Shown: piece after piece, positions 1-9,300 of the stretch
Layout of the letters: every line of letters starts with the position of its first letter
Position numbering within the stretch: position 1 is the first letter of the stretch
Assembly: GCF_030009775.1 (NCBI RefSeq)
Contig: NZ_JASCTH010000014.1
Span: forward strand, 132,343-196,342
From: Actinoplanes sandaracinus
Lineage (GTDB): Bacteria; Actinomycetota; Actinomycetes; Mycobacteriales; Micromonosporaceae
Length of the DNA: 64,000 nt
Direction of reading: 5' to 3'
The notes under the pieces: model-generated
Database searches by the model: none
Told to the model about the DNA's origin: nothing
Seen by the model: the letters and a program-made list of their open reading frames with translations, nothing else
Translations under genes and position numbers: made by a program

Positions 1-1
1 G

Positions 2-97
2 GCCGTGCGGCTGGGGACGCTGGATCCGGCCCACTCGGCGCCGCCGAAGACGCCCCGGCTCCCGGCCGGTCAGGTCATCGAGATCGTCCCGGGGTGA
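2..97 (+). CDS. 3' end of an unidentified protein (partial)
   Basis: An open frame enters from the left edge and stops at TGA 95-97, giving a 31-residue tail that ends in LPAGQVIEIVPG. Third codon positions are almost all G or C, as in real genes of this window, and the stop lies only 6 bp from the stop of the convergent sulfatase gene, the usual tight packing here. The N-terminal part lies outside the window, so no family can be named. It could also be chance open sequence, but the codon bias makes a true gene end more likely. Confidence 0.5.
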   Translation, partial: AVRLGTLDPAHSAPPKTPRLPAGQVIEIVPG

Positions 98-103
98 CCG
101 GGC

Positions 104-1774
104 TCACTGCGGATCGCCCTCGGGACCGAAGGCCGCGAGGAATCGGTCCCGGAAGGTGTCCATCCGCCAGACCGGGGCGGCCGGGTCCGGCTTGAGGCCG
201 TCGGTCCAGCCCCAGGAGGCGATCCGGTCGAAGACCTTCGGGTCTTTGGCGACGATGGTGATCGGCACGTCGCGGGTGGCGTCGGAGCCGACCACGACCG
301 AGGCCGGCTGGTGGTCGCCGAGGAAGACCATCACCAGGTCGTCGTCGGCGTACTTCTCGACGTGGCCGAGCAGGCTGTCGATCGAGTAGGCGATCGACTC
401 GGCGTACACCGCCCGGACCCTCGACTCGTCTTTCCAGATGTCGGCCGTCGACTCGGCGCCGGAGACCATCGGGCCGTAGACGCTGCCGTCGCCGATGGCG
501 TCCCAGTCGAGCGTGTCCGGCACCGGCGTCCACGGGGTGTGGCTGGAGGTCAGGGTGATCTCGGCGAGCAGCGGGCCACGGCCGGGCCGGGAGTACTCCA
601 GCTTCTGGAAGGCGGACATCACGTACTGGTCGGGCATCGGTGACCAGCTGAACTTGGGGCCGCGGTATCCGAGGGTGTAGGCGTCGTAGATCTGGTCGTA
701 CCCGTAGAACCGGCCCTCGGGCCAGGCGTAGATGATGCCGGGTTCGACGCCGACGGCGCGGTGGCCGGTGTTCTTGAACGCCCGGGTGAGGGTGAGCCGG
801 TCGCTGGAGACGAGGCTGCGGTACCGCTGTTCGTTGTCGATCCACAGTCCGGACAGGAACGTCGAGTGTGCGAGCCAGCTCCCGCCGCCGGCGGTCGGCG
901 AGCTCAGGAAGCCGCTGCGGGAGGCGAACCCGGCCGCTTCCAGTTTCGCCCGGTTGGCGGTGAGGCTGCCGAGGACCGCGCTGTTGTAGGCCGGGTCCTC
1001 GATGGCGTCGCGCCCGTAGCTCTCGATGAACGACAGGATCACGTCCTTGTCGCGCAGCGCGGTGAGCATCTGGTCGGCGGGCCGGTCACGGTAGGCGTCG
1101 ACCCGCACCTCCTCGGCGAACCGCTTGCGGTCGGCCAGGTCGTTGGGCAGGGCGAGGGCGGTGTGTGCGGCCAGGTCGGCGGCGGCGTGCGAGGCGACCG
1201 GCAGGCCGCCGATAAACTGGAAGCCCATCACGGCGAGGGCCACCCAGGCCGCGCCCACGGTGCCGAGGCCACGCCAGGCGCCGGCCCGGTGGTCGAGGGC
1301 GACGGCGCTGAGCCGCTGGACCGCCCAGGTCATCACGGTCACCAGCCCGGCCGAGGCGAGCACTAGGCCGACGGCGAGGCCGACGGTCGCGGGCTTGCCG
1401 ATCGCGTCGATCAGGAAGTTGAACGCGTCGTCGAACAGGATCCAGTCGAGCACCGGGTCGAAGCGCCGGGCCAGCACGGCGAAGAAGCCGATGTCGATCA
1501 TCTTGATCACGGTGAGCAGACCGAGCAGCACGCCGATCCCGAGGGTGAGCGGGCGGCGGGCCCGGCCGAGGCGTCCCCGTTCGGGTATCAGCAGCAGGAG
1601 GGCTCCGGCGACGAGCGCCTCGACCGGGATTCGCAGGAGCGCGGTGAAGACCGAGTTGCCGGGCGGCAGACGGGTGATCTGGTCCGGAACGATAAGCGCG
1701 AGGAACACCAGAATCGCGGCGAATCCCGTAGTCACATGCCGGATGACCCGGCGGTACGGCTTCGTTTGGCTCAC
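104..1774 (-). CDS. Membrane-anchored sulfatase / LTA-synthase-like protein
   Basis: Encodes 556 aa. The N-terminal 170 or so residues hold about four to five hydrophobic helices, followed by an extracytoplasmic alkaline-phosphatase-superfamily (sulfatase) domain. Supporting motifs are SFIESYGRD near the start of the domain, the GGGSWLAHSTFLSG segment that should carry the nucleophilic Ser/Thr, and the metal-binding FLGDHQPA near the C-terminus. Proteins of this shape transfer or hydrolyse phospho- or sulfo-groups on cell-envelope glycopolymers; the substrate is unknown. The start is GTG at 1774 because an AAGGAG Shine-Dalgarno lies 4 nt upstream; the open frame continues to 2446, but that part is antisense to the tetR-type gene. 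The gene is divergent from the TetR regulator across an 87-bp gap and could share its operator. Confidence 0.85.
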   Translation of the reverse strand: MSQTKPYRRVIRHVTTGFAAILVFLALIVPDQITRLPPGNSVFTALLRIPVEALVAGALLLLIPERGRLGRARRPLTLGIGVLLGLLTVIKMIDIGFFAVLARRFDPVLDWILFDDAFNFLIDAIGKPATVGLAVGLVLASAGLVTVMTWAVQRLSAVALDHRAGAWRGLGTVGAAWVALAVMGFQFIGGLPVASHAAADLAAHTALALPNDLADRKRFAEEVRVDAYRDRPADQMLTALRDKDVILSFIESYGRDAIEDPAYNSAVLGSLTANRAKLEAAGFASRSGFLSSPTAGGGSWLAHSTFLSGLWIDNEQRYRSLVSSDRLTLTRAFKNTGHRAVGVEPGIIYAWPEGRFYGYDQIYDAYTLGYRGPKFSWSPMPDQYVMSAFQKLEYSRPGRGPLLAEITLTSSHTPWTPVPDTLDWDAIGDGSVYGPMVSGAESTADIWKDESRVRAVYAESIAYSIDSLLGHVEKYADDDLVMVFLGDHQPASVVVGSDATRDVPITIVAKDPKVFDRIASWGWTDGLKPDPAAPVWRMDTFRDRFLAAFGPEGDPQ

Positions 1775-1828
1775 GTCTCCTTCATACGCCGGGTCCCCGG
1801 ATCTGGTTCGACCGGGTAATCCGTTTGT

Positions 1829-1854
1829 CTGAGTGAGCACTCGCTCATTAGAGT
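1829..1854 (+). promoter_or_regulatory. TetR-type operator overlapping a leaderless promoter
   Basis: GAGTGAGC (1831-1838) and ACTCGCTC (1839-1846) form an imperfect palindrome, the GAGTGAGY-type sequence common for TetR-family operators. A TAGAGT -10-like hexamer follows at 1849-1854, exactly 7 nt before the ATG at 1862. Binding there would block transcription of the regulator and its exporter (autoregulation). No convincing -35 is visible. Confidence 0.6.
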
Positions 1855-1861
1855 GGCGCTC

Positions 1862-2482
1862 ATGGAACCCAGGCGCAGACGCGTCCCGGCGATGGCGCCG
1901 GAGGAACGGCGGGCCGCCCTCATCGCGGCGACCATCCCACTTCTGCACGAGCACGGCCCGGAGGTGAGCACCCGGCAGATCGCCCACGCCGCCGGGGTCG
2001 CCGAGGGCACGATCTTCGGTGTCTTCGAGAGCAAGAGCCAACTGGTGGTCTGCTCGATGATCAAGGCACTCGACCCGCAGCCGACCCTGGACGCGCTGGC
2101 CGCGATCGACCGCGCGGCCCCTCTGCACGAGCGGGTGACGGCGGCGGCCGACCTCGTCCACGGCCGGTTCACCGAGCACGCGCACCTCATGCACGCCGCC
2201 CGCAGACTGATCCTGCTCGGCGAGCAGGATCCCGACTCCAAGGCCCGGATGATCGCCTCCCGGGAGGCCCTGGAGGCGGCGGTCACCGACGTCTTCGCGC
2301 CGGACGAGGCCCATCTGCGAGTGCCACCGCACAAGGCGGCCCGGCTGTTGCTGCTCTTCTGCGGCGCCAACACCTTCGGGCCCTACGGGGACCCCGAGTC
2401 GTTCAGCGGCGCCGACCTGGCATCGCTGCTGCTGGACGGCATCCACCTCAGGGAATCGGGAACGGAGCAGCCGACGTGCTGA
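1862..2482 (+). CDS. TetR/AcrR family transcriptional regulator
   Basis: Encodes 206 aa. The N-terminal helix-turn-helix (about residues 15-60) reads RRAALIAATIPLL, then STRQIAHAAGVAEGTIFGVFESKSQLV, the classical TetR pattern; the C-terminal half is the variable ligand-binding and dimerisation domain. It is followed, with a 7-bp overlap, by two ABC exporter genes and most likely represses them until an exported compound binds. ATG 1862 is chosen over GTG 1853 because the -10-like TAGAGT lies 7 nt ahead of it and no Shine-Dalgarno exists, suggesting a leaderless message. Confidence 0.88.
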   Translation: MEPRRRRVPAMAPEERRAALIAATIPLLHEHGPEVSTRQIAHAAGVAEGTIFGVFESKSQLVVCSMIKALDPQPTLDALAAIDRAAPLHERVTAAADLVHGRFTEHAHLMHAARRLILLGEQDPDSKARMIASREALEAAVTDVFAPDEAHLRVPPHKAARLLLLFCGANTFGPYGDPESFSGADLASLLLDGIHLRESGTEQPTC

Positions 2483-4212
2483 TCAAGCTCTTGAAGGTCC
2501 ATCTACGGCCGTACCGGACGGCCATCGCCCTGGTGGTGCTGTTCCAGTTCCTCCAGACGCTGGCGACGCTCTACCTGCCGGCGCTCAACGCCGACATCAT
2601 CGACAACGGCGTCGTCGAGGGCGACACCGGCTATGTGCTGCGGGTCGGCGCCGGCATGATCGGTGTCACCATCCTGCAGATCGCCGCCCAGATCGTGGCG
2701 GTGTACTTCGGGGCGCGGACGGCCATGGCCGTCGGCCGTGACCTGCGCGCCTCCATCTTCGACCGGGTGCAGACCTTCTCGGCCCGCGAGGTGGGCCAGT
2801 TCGGCGCGCCCTCGCTGATCACCCGGACCACCAACGACGTCCAGCAGATCCAGATGCTGGTGCTGCTCACCTTCACGCTGATGGTGTCGGCCCCGATCAT
2901 GCTCGTCGGCGGCATCGTGCTGGCGCTGCGCGAGGACGTCCCGCTGTCCGGGCTGCTGCTGGTCATCGTGCCGCTGCTGGTCGCCGTGATCGGACTGATC
3001 ATCTCGCGGATGCGGCCGCTCTTCCGGTCCATGCAGACCCGGCTCGACCGGGTCAACCAGGTGATGCGGGAGCAGATCACCGGCATCCGGGTGATCCGCG
3101 CCTTCGTCCGCGACGACCAGGAGCGGGAGCGTTACGGCGTCGCCAATGCCGAACTCACTGACGTGTCGGTGCGGGTCGGCCGGATCATGGCGCTGATGTT
3201 CCCGACCGTGATGCTCATCGTGAACATCTCCAGCGTCGCCGTGGTCTGGTTCGGTGGCCATCGGATCGACACCGGCGGCATGCAGGTCGGCGAACTCACC
3301 GCGTTCATCAGCTACCTGATGCAGATCCTCATGTCGATCATGATGGCGACCTTCATGTTCATGATGGTTCCCCGCGCCGAGGTCTGCGCCGAGCGGATCG
3401 AGGAGGTGTTGGACACCGAGTCCAGCGTGACGCCGCCCACGGCGCCGGTCACCACGCTGGACCGGCACGGCGAACTGGAGCTGCGCGATGTCGGCTTCCG
3501 CTATCCCGGGGCTGAGGCGGGCGTCCTTTCGCGGGTACGGGTGAGCGCGCACCCCCGCGAGGTGACCGCGATCATCGGCAGCACCGGCAGCGGCAAGACG
3601 ACACTGCTCAACCTGGTCCCCCGGCTCTTCGACGCGACCGAGGGCCAGGTCCTGGTCGACGGCGTGGACGTGCGCGAGATCGACCCGGCGCTGCTGGCCA
3701 AGGTGATCGGCCTGGTGCCGCAGCGGCCGTACCTGTTCACCGGCACCGTCGCGTCCAACCTGCGGTACGGCAACCCGGACGCCACCGACGCGCAGCTCTG
3801 GGAGGCCCTGGAGATCGCCCAGGCCAGGGAGTTCGTCGAGTCGATGGAGGGCCGGCTGGACGCGCCGATCGCGCAGGGCGGCACCAACGTCTCCGGCGGC
3901 CAGCGGCAACGGCTCGCGATCGCCCGCACCCTGGTGCACCGGCCGGAGATCTACCTGTTCGACGACTCGTTCTCGGCGCTCGACTACGCCACCGACGCGG
4001 CTCTGCGGGCGGCCCTGACCGACTACATCGCGGACGCCACGGTGGTGATCGTGGCGCAACGGGTCAGCACGATCCGCGACGCCGACCGGATCGTCGTGCT
4101 CGACGACGGCCGGGTGGTCGGCACCGGAACCCACGAGGAACTCATGGGCACCTGCCCGACGTACAAGGAAATCGTTTTGTCGCAGTTGACCGAGCAGGAG
4201 GCCGCGGCATGA
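2476..4212 (+). CDS. ABC exporter half-transporter, degenerate-site subunit
   Basis: Encodes 578 aa: an exporter transmembrane domain of six helices (about 15-300) and a nucleotide-binding domain (about 335-570). Walker A is GSTGSGKT (368-375) and the signature is VSGGQ (472-476). Walker B reads YLFDDS, with Asp at the position of the catalytic Glu (497), and the switch residue is Gln (VAQRVST, 528) instead of His. These substitutions mark the non-hydrolysing subunit of heterodimeric exporters of the TM287/288, BmrCD and LmrCD type. The partner is the gene at 4274. The GTG start overlaps the TetR stop by 7 bp, indicating one operon. The substrate is unknown; a drug, lipid or secondary metabolite is likely. 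Confidence 0.9.
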   Translation: MLIKLLKVHLRPYRTAIALVVLFQFLQTLATLYLPALNADIIDNGVVEGDTGYVLRVGAGMIGVTILQIAAQIVAVYFGARTAMAVGRDLRASIFDRVQTFSAREVGQFGAPSLITRTTNDVQQIQMLVLLTFTLMVSAPIMLVGGIVLALREDVPLSGLLLVIVPLLVAVIGLIISRMRPLFRSMQTRLDRVNQVMREQITGIRVIRAFVRDDQERERYGVANAELTDVSVRVGRIMALMFPTVMLIVNISSVAVVWFGGHRIDTGGMQVGELTAFISYLMQILMSIMMATFMFMMVPRAEVCAERIEEVLDTESSVTPPTAPVTTLDRHGELELRDVGFRYPGAEAGVLSRVRVSAHPREVTAIIGSTGSGKTTLLNLVPRLFDATEGQVLVDGVDVREIDPALLAKVIGLVPQRPYLFTGTVASNLRYGNPDATDAQLWEALEIAQAREFVESMEGRLDAPIAQGGTNVSGGQRQRLAIARTLVHRPEIYLFDDSFSALDYATDAALRAALTDYIADATVVIVAQRVSTIRDADRIVVLDDGRVVGTGTHEELMGTCPTYKEIVLSQLTEQEAAA

Positions 4213-4277
4213 CCGAGCGAAGCGAGCGTCATGAACGCGTTCTTTTCCATTCTCTGCCGGGAGGCTCAGCCCGATGA
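4209..4277 (+). CDS. 22-codon bridging ORF (MTERSER type)
   Basis: A tiny frame starts at ATG 4209 inside the stop of the first ABC gene (ATGA) and ends with TGA 4275-4277 inside the start of the second (ATGA), so it exactly fills the 61-bp gap with a 4-bp overlap at each end. The product begins MTERSERHERV. The underlying CGAGCGAAGCGAGCG sequence is, from memory, repeated at many gene starts in Micromonosporaceae genomes. It may act mainly in translational coupling; a functional peptide is not shown. The second ABC gene also has its own GGGAGG ribosome site inside this ORF. Confidence 0.4.
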   Translation: MTERSERHERVLFHSLPGGSAR

Positions 4278-6235
4278 GTGACCAAGCTGTTCGGCGGCCG
4301 GGGCCGCCGCCCGGCGGGCCGCCCGCCGCCCGGATGATGATGGCGGGCGGGCCACCGGAGAAGTTGAAGGACTTCAAGGGCTCCACCAAGCGGCTCCTCG
4401 CGATGCTCAAACCGCAGCGGATGTTCGTCGGTGGGGCGCTGGTGTTCGGCGCCGCCGGCGTCTTCCTCTCGGTGCTCGGCCCCTACCTGCTCGGGCACGG
4501 CACCGACGTGATCTTCTCCGGCGTGATCGGCCGGATGCTGCCGTCCGGCGTCAGCAAGGAACAGGCCGTCGAGCAGTTGCGGGCCGGTGGTGAGAACGCC
4601 CGGGCCGATCTGATCTCCGGCGTCGACGTGGTGCCCGGCCAGGGCATCGACTTCGACCGGCTCGGACAGATCCTGATGTGGGTGGCGCTGATCTATGTCG
4701 GGGCTTGGATCTTCGGCGTGCTGCAGGGACGGCTCACCTCGCGGGCTGTCCAGGCCGCGGTCTACGACCTGCGGCAACAGGTGGAGGAGAAATTGGGGCG
4801 GCTGCCGCTGTCCTATTTCGACAAGCAGGCCCGCGGCGAGGTGCTCAGCCGCGCCACCAACGACACCGACAACATCGCGCAGACCCTGCAGCAGACGTTC
4901 GCCCAGTTGGTGACGGCCCTGCTGATGATCGTCGGCGTGCTCGGGATGATGTTCTGGATCTCCCCGCTGCTGGCGCTGATCGCGCTGGTCACGGTGCCGG
5001 TGTCGATCCTGCTGACCACCCGGATCGGCAAGCGGTCGCAGCCGCAGTTCGTCGCCCAGTGGAAGACCACCGGCCAGCTCAACGGTCACATCGAGGAGAT
5101 GTTCACCGGGCACACCCTGGTCAAGGTCTTCGGCCGGCAGGGCGAGGCGGCTTCGGTCTTCCAGGAACACAACGAACGTCTGTACGCGTCGAGCTTCCGC
5201 GCCCAGTTCATCTCCGGCCTCATCCAGCCGGCGATGATGTTCATCTCGAACTTCAACTATGTCCTGGTGGCCGTCATCGGTGGTCTGCGGGTGGCTTCGG
5301 GCACGCTGACGCTGGGCGAGGTGCAGGCGTTCATCCAGTACTCCCGCCAGTTCAGCCAGCCGCTCACCCAGGTGGCCAGCATGGCGAACCTGGTGCAGTC
5401 CGGCGTGGCCTCGGCCGAGCGGGTGTTCGCCCTGCTCGACGCGGACGAACAGTCGCCGGAGCCGCCGGTCGTGGCGATGCCCGCGGTGCGGGGGCGGATC
5501 GCGTTCGAGGACGTCTCGTTCCGGTACCTGCCGGACAAGCCGTTGATCGAGGGCCTGAACCTGACCGTGGAGCCCGGCCAGACCGTGGCGATCGTCGGGC
5601 CCACCGGCGCCGGCAAGACCACGCTGGTCAACCTGCTGATGCGGTTCTACGACGTGACCGGCGGGCGGATCACTCTGGACGGGGTGGACATCGCCACCAT
5701 GCCGCGGGAGCAGTTGCGCGAACAGATCGGGATGGTCCTGCAGGACACCTGGCTGTTCGGCGGGAGCATCTCGGAGAACATCGGGTACGGCGCGGACTCG
5801 CCGTCGCCGGAGCTGATCCGCCACGCGGCGGAGGCGGCGCACGTCGACGGTTTCGTGCGGACGCTGCCCGACGGTTACGACACGGTTCTCGACGAGGAGG
5901 GCGGCAACGTCAGCGCCGGGCAGAAGCAGCTCGTCACCATCGCCCGCGCGTTCCTCGCCGAGCCGAGCATCCTGATCCTCGACGAGGCCACCAGCTCGGT
6001 CGACACCCGCACCGAGGTGCTGATCCAGCGCGCCATGGCGACGCTGCGCAGCGGGCGGACCAGTTTCGTCATCGCACACCGGCTCTCCACGATCCGCGAC
6101 GCCGACGTCATCCTGGTGATGGAGGACGGCACGATCGTCGAGCAGGGGACGCACGACTCGCTGGTGGCGGCGGGTGGGGCGTACGCCCGGCTCTATTCCG
6201 CGCAGTTCGCCCAAGCCGTCGTCGAGGTCGACTGA
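4274..6235 (+). CDS. ABC exporter half-transporter, catalytic subunit
   Basis: Encodes 653 aa. A Pro/Gly-rich cytoplasmic N-terminus (1-45) precedes six transmembrane helices. An insertion of about 70 residues between helices 1 and 2 (GRMLPSGVSKEQ onward) is typical of the longer partner in actinobacterial exporter pairs. The nucleotide-binding domain has Walker A GPTGAGKT, a canonical Walker B with catalytic Glu (LILDEATS) and the His switch (IAHRLST). Its signature is VSAGQ rather than VSGGQ, matching the partner's degenerate Walker B: together they form one dead and one active ATP site. The GGGAGG ribosome site lies about 10 nt before ATG 4274. A strong bidirectional terminator follows. 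Confidence 0.92.
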   Translation: MSDQAVRRPGPPPGGPPAARMMMAGGPPEKLKDFKGSTKRLLAMLKPQRMFVGGALVFGAAGVFLSVLGPYLLGHGTDVIFSGVIGRMLPSGVSKEQAVEQLRAGGENARADLISGVDVVPGQGIDFDRLGQILMWVALIYVGAWIFGVLQGRLTSRAVQAAVYDLRQQVEEKLGRLPLSYFDKQARGEVLSRATNDTDNIAQTLQQTFAQLVTALLMIVGVLGMMFWISPLLALIALVTVPVSILLTTRIGKRSQPQFVAQWKTTGQLNGHIEEMFTGHTLVKVFGRQGEAASVFQEHNERLYASSFRAQFISGLIQPAMMFISNFNYVLVAVIGGLRVASGTLTLGEVQAFIQYSRQFSQPLTQVASMANLVQSGVASAERVFALLDADEQSPEPPVVAMPAVRGRIAFEDVSFRYLPDKPLIEGLNLTVEPGQTVAIVGPTGAGKTTLVNLLMRFYDVTGGRITLDGVDIATMPREQLREQIGMVLQDTWLFGGSISENIGYGADSPSPELIRHAAEAAHVDGFVRTLPDGYDTVLDEEGGNVSAGQKQLVTIARAFLAEPSILILDEATSSVDTRTEVLIQRAMATLRSGRTSFVIAHRLSTIRDADVILVMEDGTIVEQGTHDSLVAAGGAYARLYSAQFAQAVVEVD

Positions 6236-6257
6236 CGCCGGCGGGCTCCGGGAAACG

Positions 6258-6293
6258 CGGAGCGGGGGCGGCCTTTCGGCCGCCCCCGCTCCG
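6258..6293. terminator. Strong bidirectional terminator hairpin
   Basis: A perfect 16-bp GC-rich stem (6258-6273 with 6278-6293) closes a TTTC loop. It lies between the stop of the exporter gene (6235, plus strand) and the stop of the Calx-beta gene (6304, minus strand), and can end transcription from both sides. There is no long U-tract, which is usual in high-GC actinobacteria. Confidence 0.85.
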
Positions 6294-6303
6294 TTCGTCG
6301 CGC

Positions 6304-9300
6304 TTACTTGACGGTGACCTTCTTGGTGCCGGAGTAGCCGGTGTTGATGCCCAGGGACGCGTTGCCCGTGACCTTGGCCCGCAGCGTCAGCTTGGTCTTC
6401 GACTTGAAGCTGAAGGTGCCCTTCCAGCCGGTCGCCGTGGTGACGCCCTTGCCGACGGTAACCCACTTGCCGCCGGTGTAGCGCTGCACCGTGACGGCCT
6501 GGCCGGCCGTCCGCGGGTTGCCCGCCACCGACACGCCCAGCTTGCCCTTCTTCGGCGAGCTCGCCGAGAAGGACGGCAGCTGCGTCACCTTGACGGTCTT
6601 GACCGCCGAGTTGATCTCCTGCGACCGGACCACGAACGCCCAGCCGGCCGCGATCGACCGCGGGGCGAACTCGAAGTAGCCGTCGTCGTTCGCGTTGACC
6701 GTGCTGAGCTGCTCCATCTCCGCCGGGTCGGTGTTCGGCAGCGGGGAGCCCCAGAGATCGACGGTGGTGTTCGGCGCCGCCGTGCCCATGAACCTCGCGG
6801 GGCCCACGCCCTTGGCCGGGCCGGTGACGGTCAGGGTCGGGGTGACCGGGTTGGCCACGTCGTCCGACTTGATGGTGACCTCACCGACGGACGTGGTGAC
6901 GGTCGCGCCCTGCGTGGTCGGGGTGCCGAGCTTGACGTAGAAGTTCTCCTCGCTCTCCTTCAGTTTGTCGTCGAGGATCTCCACGTTGATCTTGGCCTGC
7001 GTGGTGCCCGGTGTGACGGTCAGGACGCCCTTGCCGTACTCGTAGTCCTCGCCCTTCTTGGCGGAACCGTCGCCCGTCTCCCACGGGATCAAAATGGTCT
7101 GCGTGGACTTCGTGGCGTCACCGTTCGGGGTGAAGTCGACGTGGACGTCGACCGAACCCTCGTTCTCGCCGATGCTCTCGTCACGGATCGAGGCCGACGG
7201 CGGCAGGTCACCCGGGTCGTCGTTGATCCGGTAGGCACCCGTCGAGACGGGGATGCCGACCGGCGACGCGGTCGTCTCGGTCGCCGTCACGTTGAACGTC
7301 TCGGTCGGCTCGTCGATATCATCCGGCGCCAGGTAGATGTCGGTGATTCCGGTCAACGGCGGCGTGGTGTCCACGAACGTCGTACCGGTCTCGCCCCGTG
7401 CCACGCTGAGCGTCGCAATGCTGGTCGGCACGTCGAAGTCGGCGATCGGAGTGGCCGCGTTGTCCCCGGCCGCGGCAGCCGTCGCGAAGGTGAGGTCGTA
7501 CGGGTACTGCGAGACACCGGTGACCTTGCCGGAGATCCGGAGCGAGGTGCCCTCCGAACCGGAGCTCGGGTTGAACGCGAAGGTCGGCGCGGCATCGTCG
7601 TTGGTGATCGCCACGCGCGACTCGTGCGAGATGTCCGACGTAGGAGTGGTGTTGTTGGTGAGGGTGCTGACGCTGCTGACGGTGACGGTCAGCGACTCGT
7701 CCCTCTCGAACACCGTGTCGCCCTTGACCGGGAACTCGAGGTACCCGGTCGTCTCGCCGGCGGGAACGATGACGCTGTACGACGTCGGGAAGTCGAAGTC
7801 GTCGTCACCGACCGTGCTACCGCTGTTCACGCCACCTTCGGTGGCGCTCGGGGAGCCCCCGAAGGACCCGGTGAAGGTGACCGGACCACCGGTCTTGCCG
7901 TTCAGCCTGATCGGCACCCGAGCGAGCGTGGTACCGCTGTCTCCCTCCTTCACCGAGATGTCGCCCACCGTCCAGGTCGGCTTCGACGCGGCGTCGGTCT
8001 CGCCGCTCTCGGTCAGCGTGATGACCGGCTCCTGGCTGGCCAGCGTGGCAGCCGTGATCGAGTTGTTGGAACTGGAAAGCTTGATGTTGAAGGTCTCGTC
8101 ACCTTCGAAGGTGGTGTCACCGACCTTGGTGAACGGGATGGTCCCGTTGTACGGCGAGGTCGCCGAGGTGGGAATGGTGATAGTGCCGTTGGTGCCCTTG
8201 TAGTCGACTCCGTTGGTGGCGGTGCCGTCGACGAAGGTGTAGTCCAGCTTCACCGGCGTCTGGAGGGTGCCGAAGCTCACAGAGAACGGAACCGAGTCGG
8301 CCGGGGTGCCGCTGTCGAGTTCCTGTTCCGTGATCGCCGGGGTGTTGGTGTTGACGTCGACCGTCGGAATCGTGGTTGGGTCGTCGGTGATCGTGCCGGT
8401 CGCCGTTGTCGATGCTCCGAGCGCAACCGTGTACGGAGCCGCAGAAGTGCCGAGTGAGACGGTGAATGTCTCCGTGCCCTCGACGACAGCGTCATCAACG
8501 ATCGACACCGTGCCGTAGGCCGTCTGGGTGAAGGGCGGAATGGTGATCTCGTGGGCGGCCCGATCCGCGAAGTCGGTGCCGCCGCCCACCGCTCCGCGAG
8601 TTGTCGCGGCGTCCACCCCGCTCGCGGTCGTGATCTTCACCCGGAGCTCCTTCTCGGACAAGCCTGTGAGCTTGATCGGGAAGGCAGCCGTCTGGGTCGC
8701 CGCGTCGGTCGTAGCCGGCGCGTTCTCGATGCTGACCGTCGGCGCCGCGTCGTTGTCGGTGATTCCGATGTCGGTGGTGGCCGTGCCCGTGACCACGTTG
8801 GTGATCGCGTACGCCTGCGTCGCCACCGTGAGGTACTGAGTATCGGCCTCGTCGACGTTGTCGTCGTTGATCGGAATGGTGACCGAGCCGGAGGTCTGGC
8901 CCGCCGGGATGGCGATCGTCGCGTCATAGGCGAGAGCGGTGAAGTCGCGGGTGGGGCCACCGGTGGAGACGGCGTCTGTTCCCGTGCCGTGCGTGGTCGA
9001 GGTGACGGCCGAGACCGGGAGACTGACATCACCCGACACGACACCGCTGAGGCTCGCCACGACCGTCACACTGCCGGCCGACTCGGCCACGGTTGGCGGA
9101 GCCGAGATCGACACGGTCCGCGCTGAGGCGGGCTTCGCCCAGATGGTGGCGGTCGCCTCCTTGGACGATCCATCGGCGGCCGTCGCACGCAGCACAACCG
9201 TCTCGTCGGTGGTGCCGGCGTCATCGGCTGTGGCGACGGTGAGGGTCGCCGTACACGGAGCTGCCACGCTGCAGCTGGCCAACGCCCCCGTGGTCGTGGT

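Noticed and set aside
1775..2446. N-terminal extension of the sulfatase
   Set aside because: Antisense to the TetR gene; a strong ribosome site and the membrane start at 1774 define the real N-terminus.
4678..8457. 1259-codon open frame on the plus strand
   Set aside because: It overlaps the ABC gene, the terminator and the antisense of the Calx-beta gene in one frame; typical GC-rich shadow.
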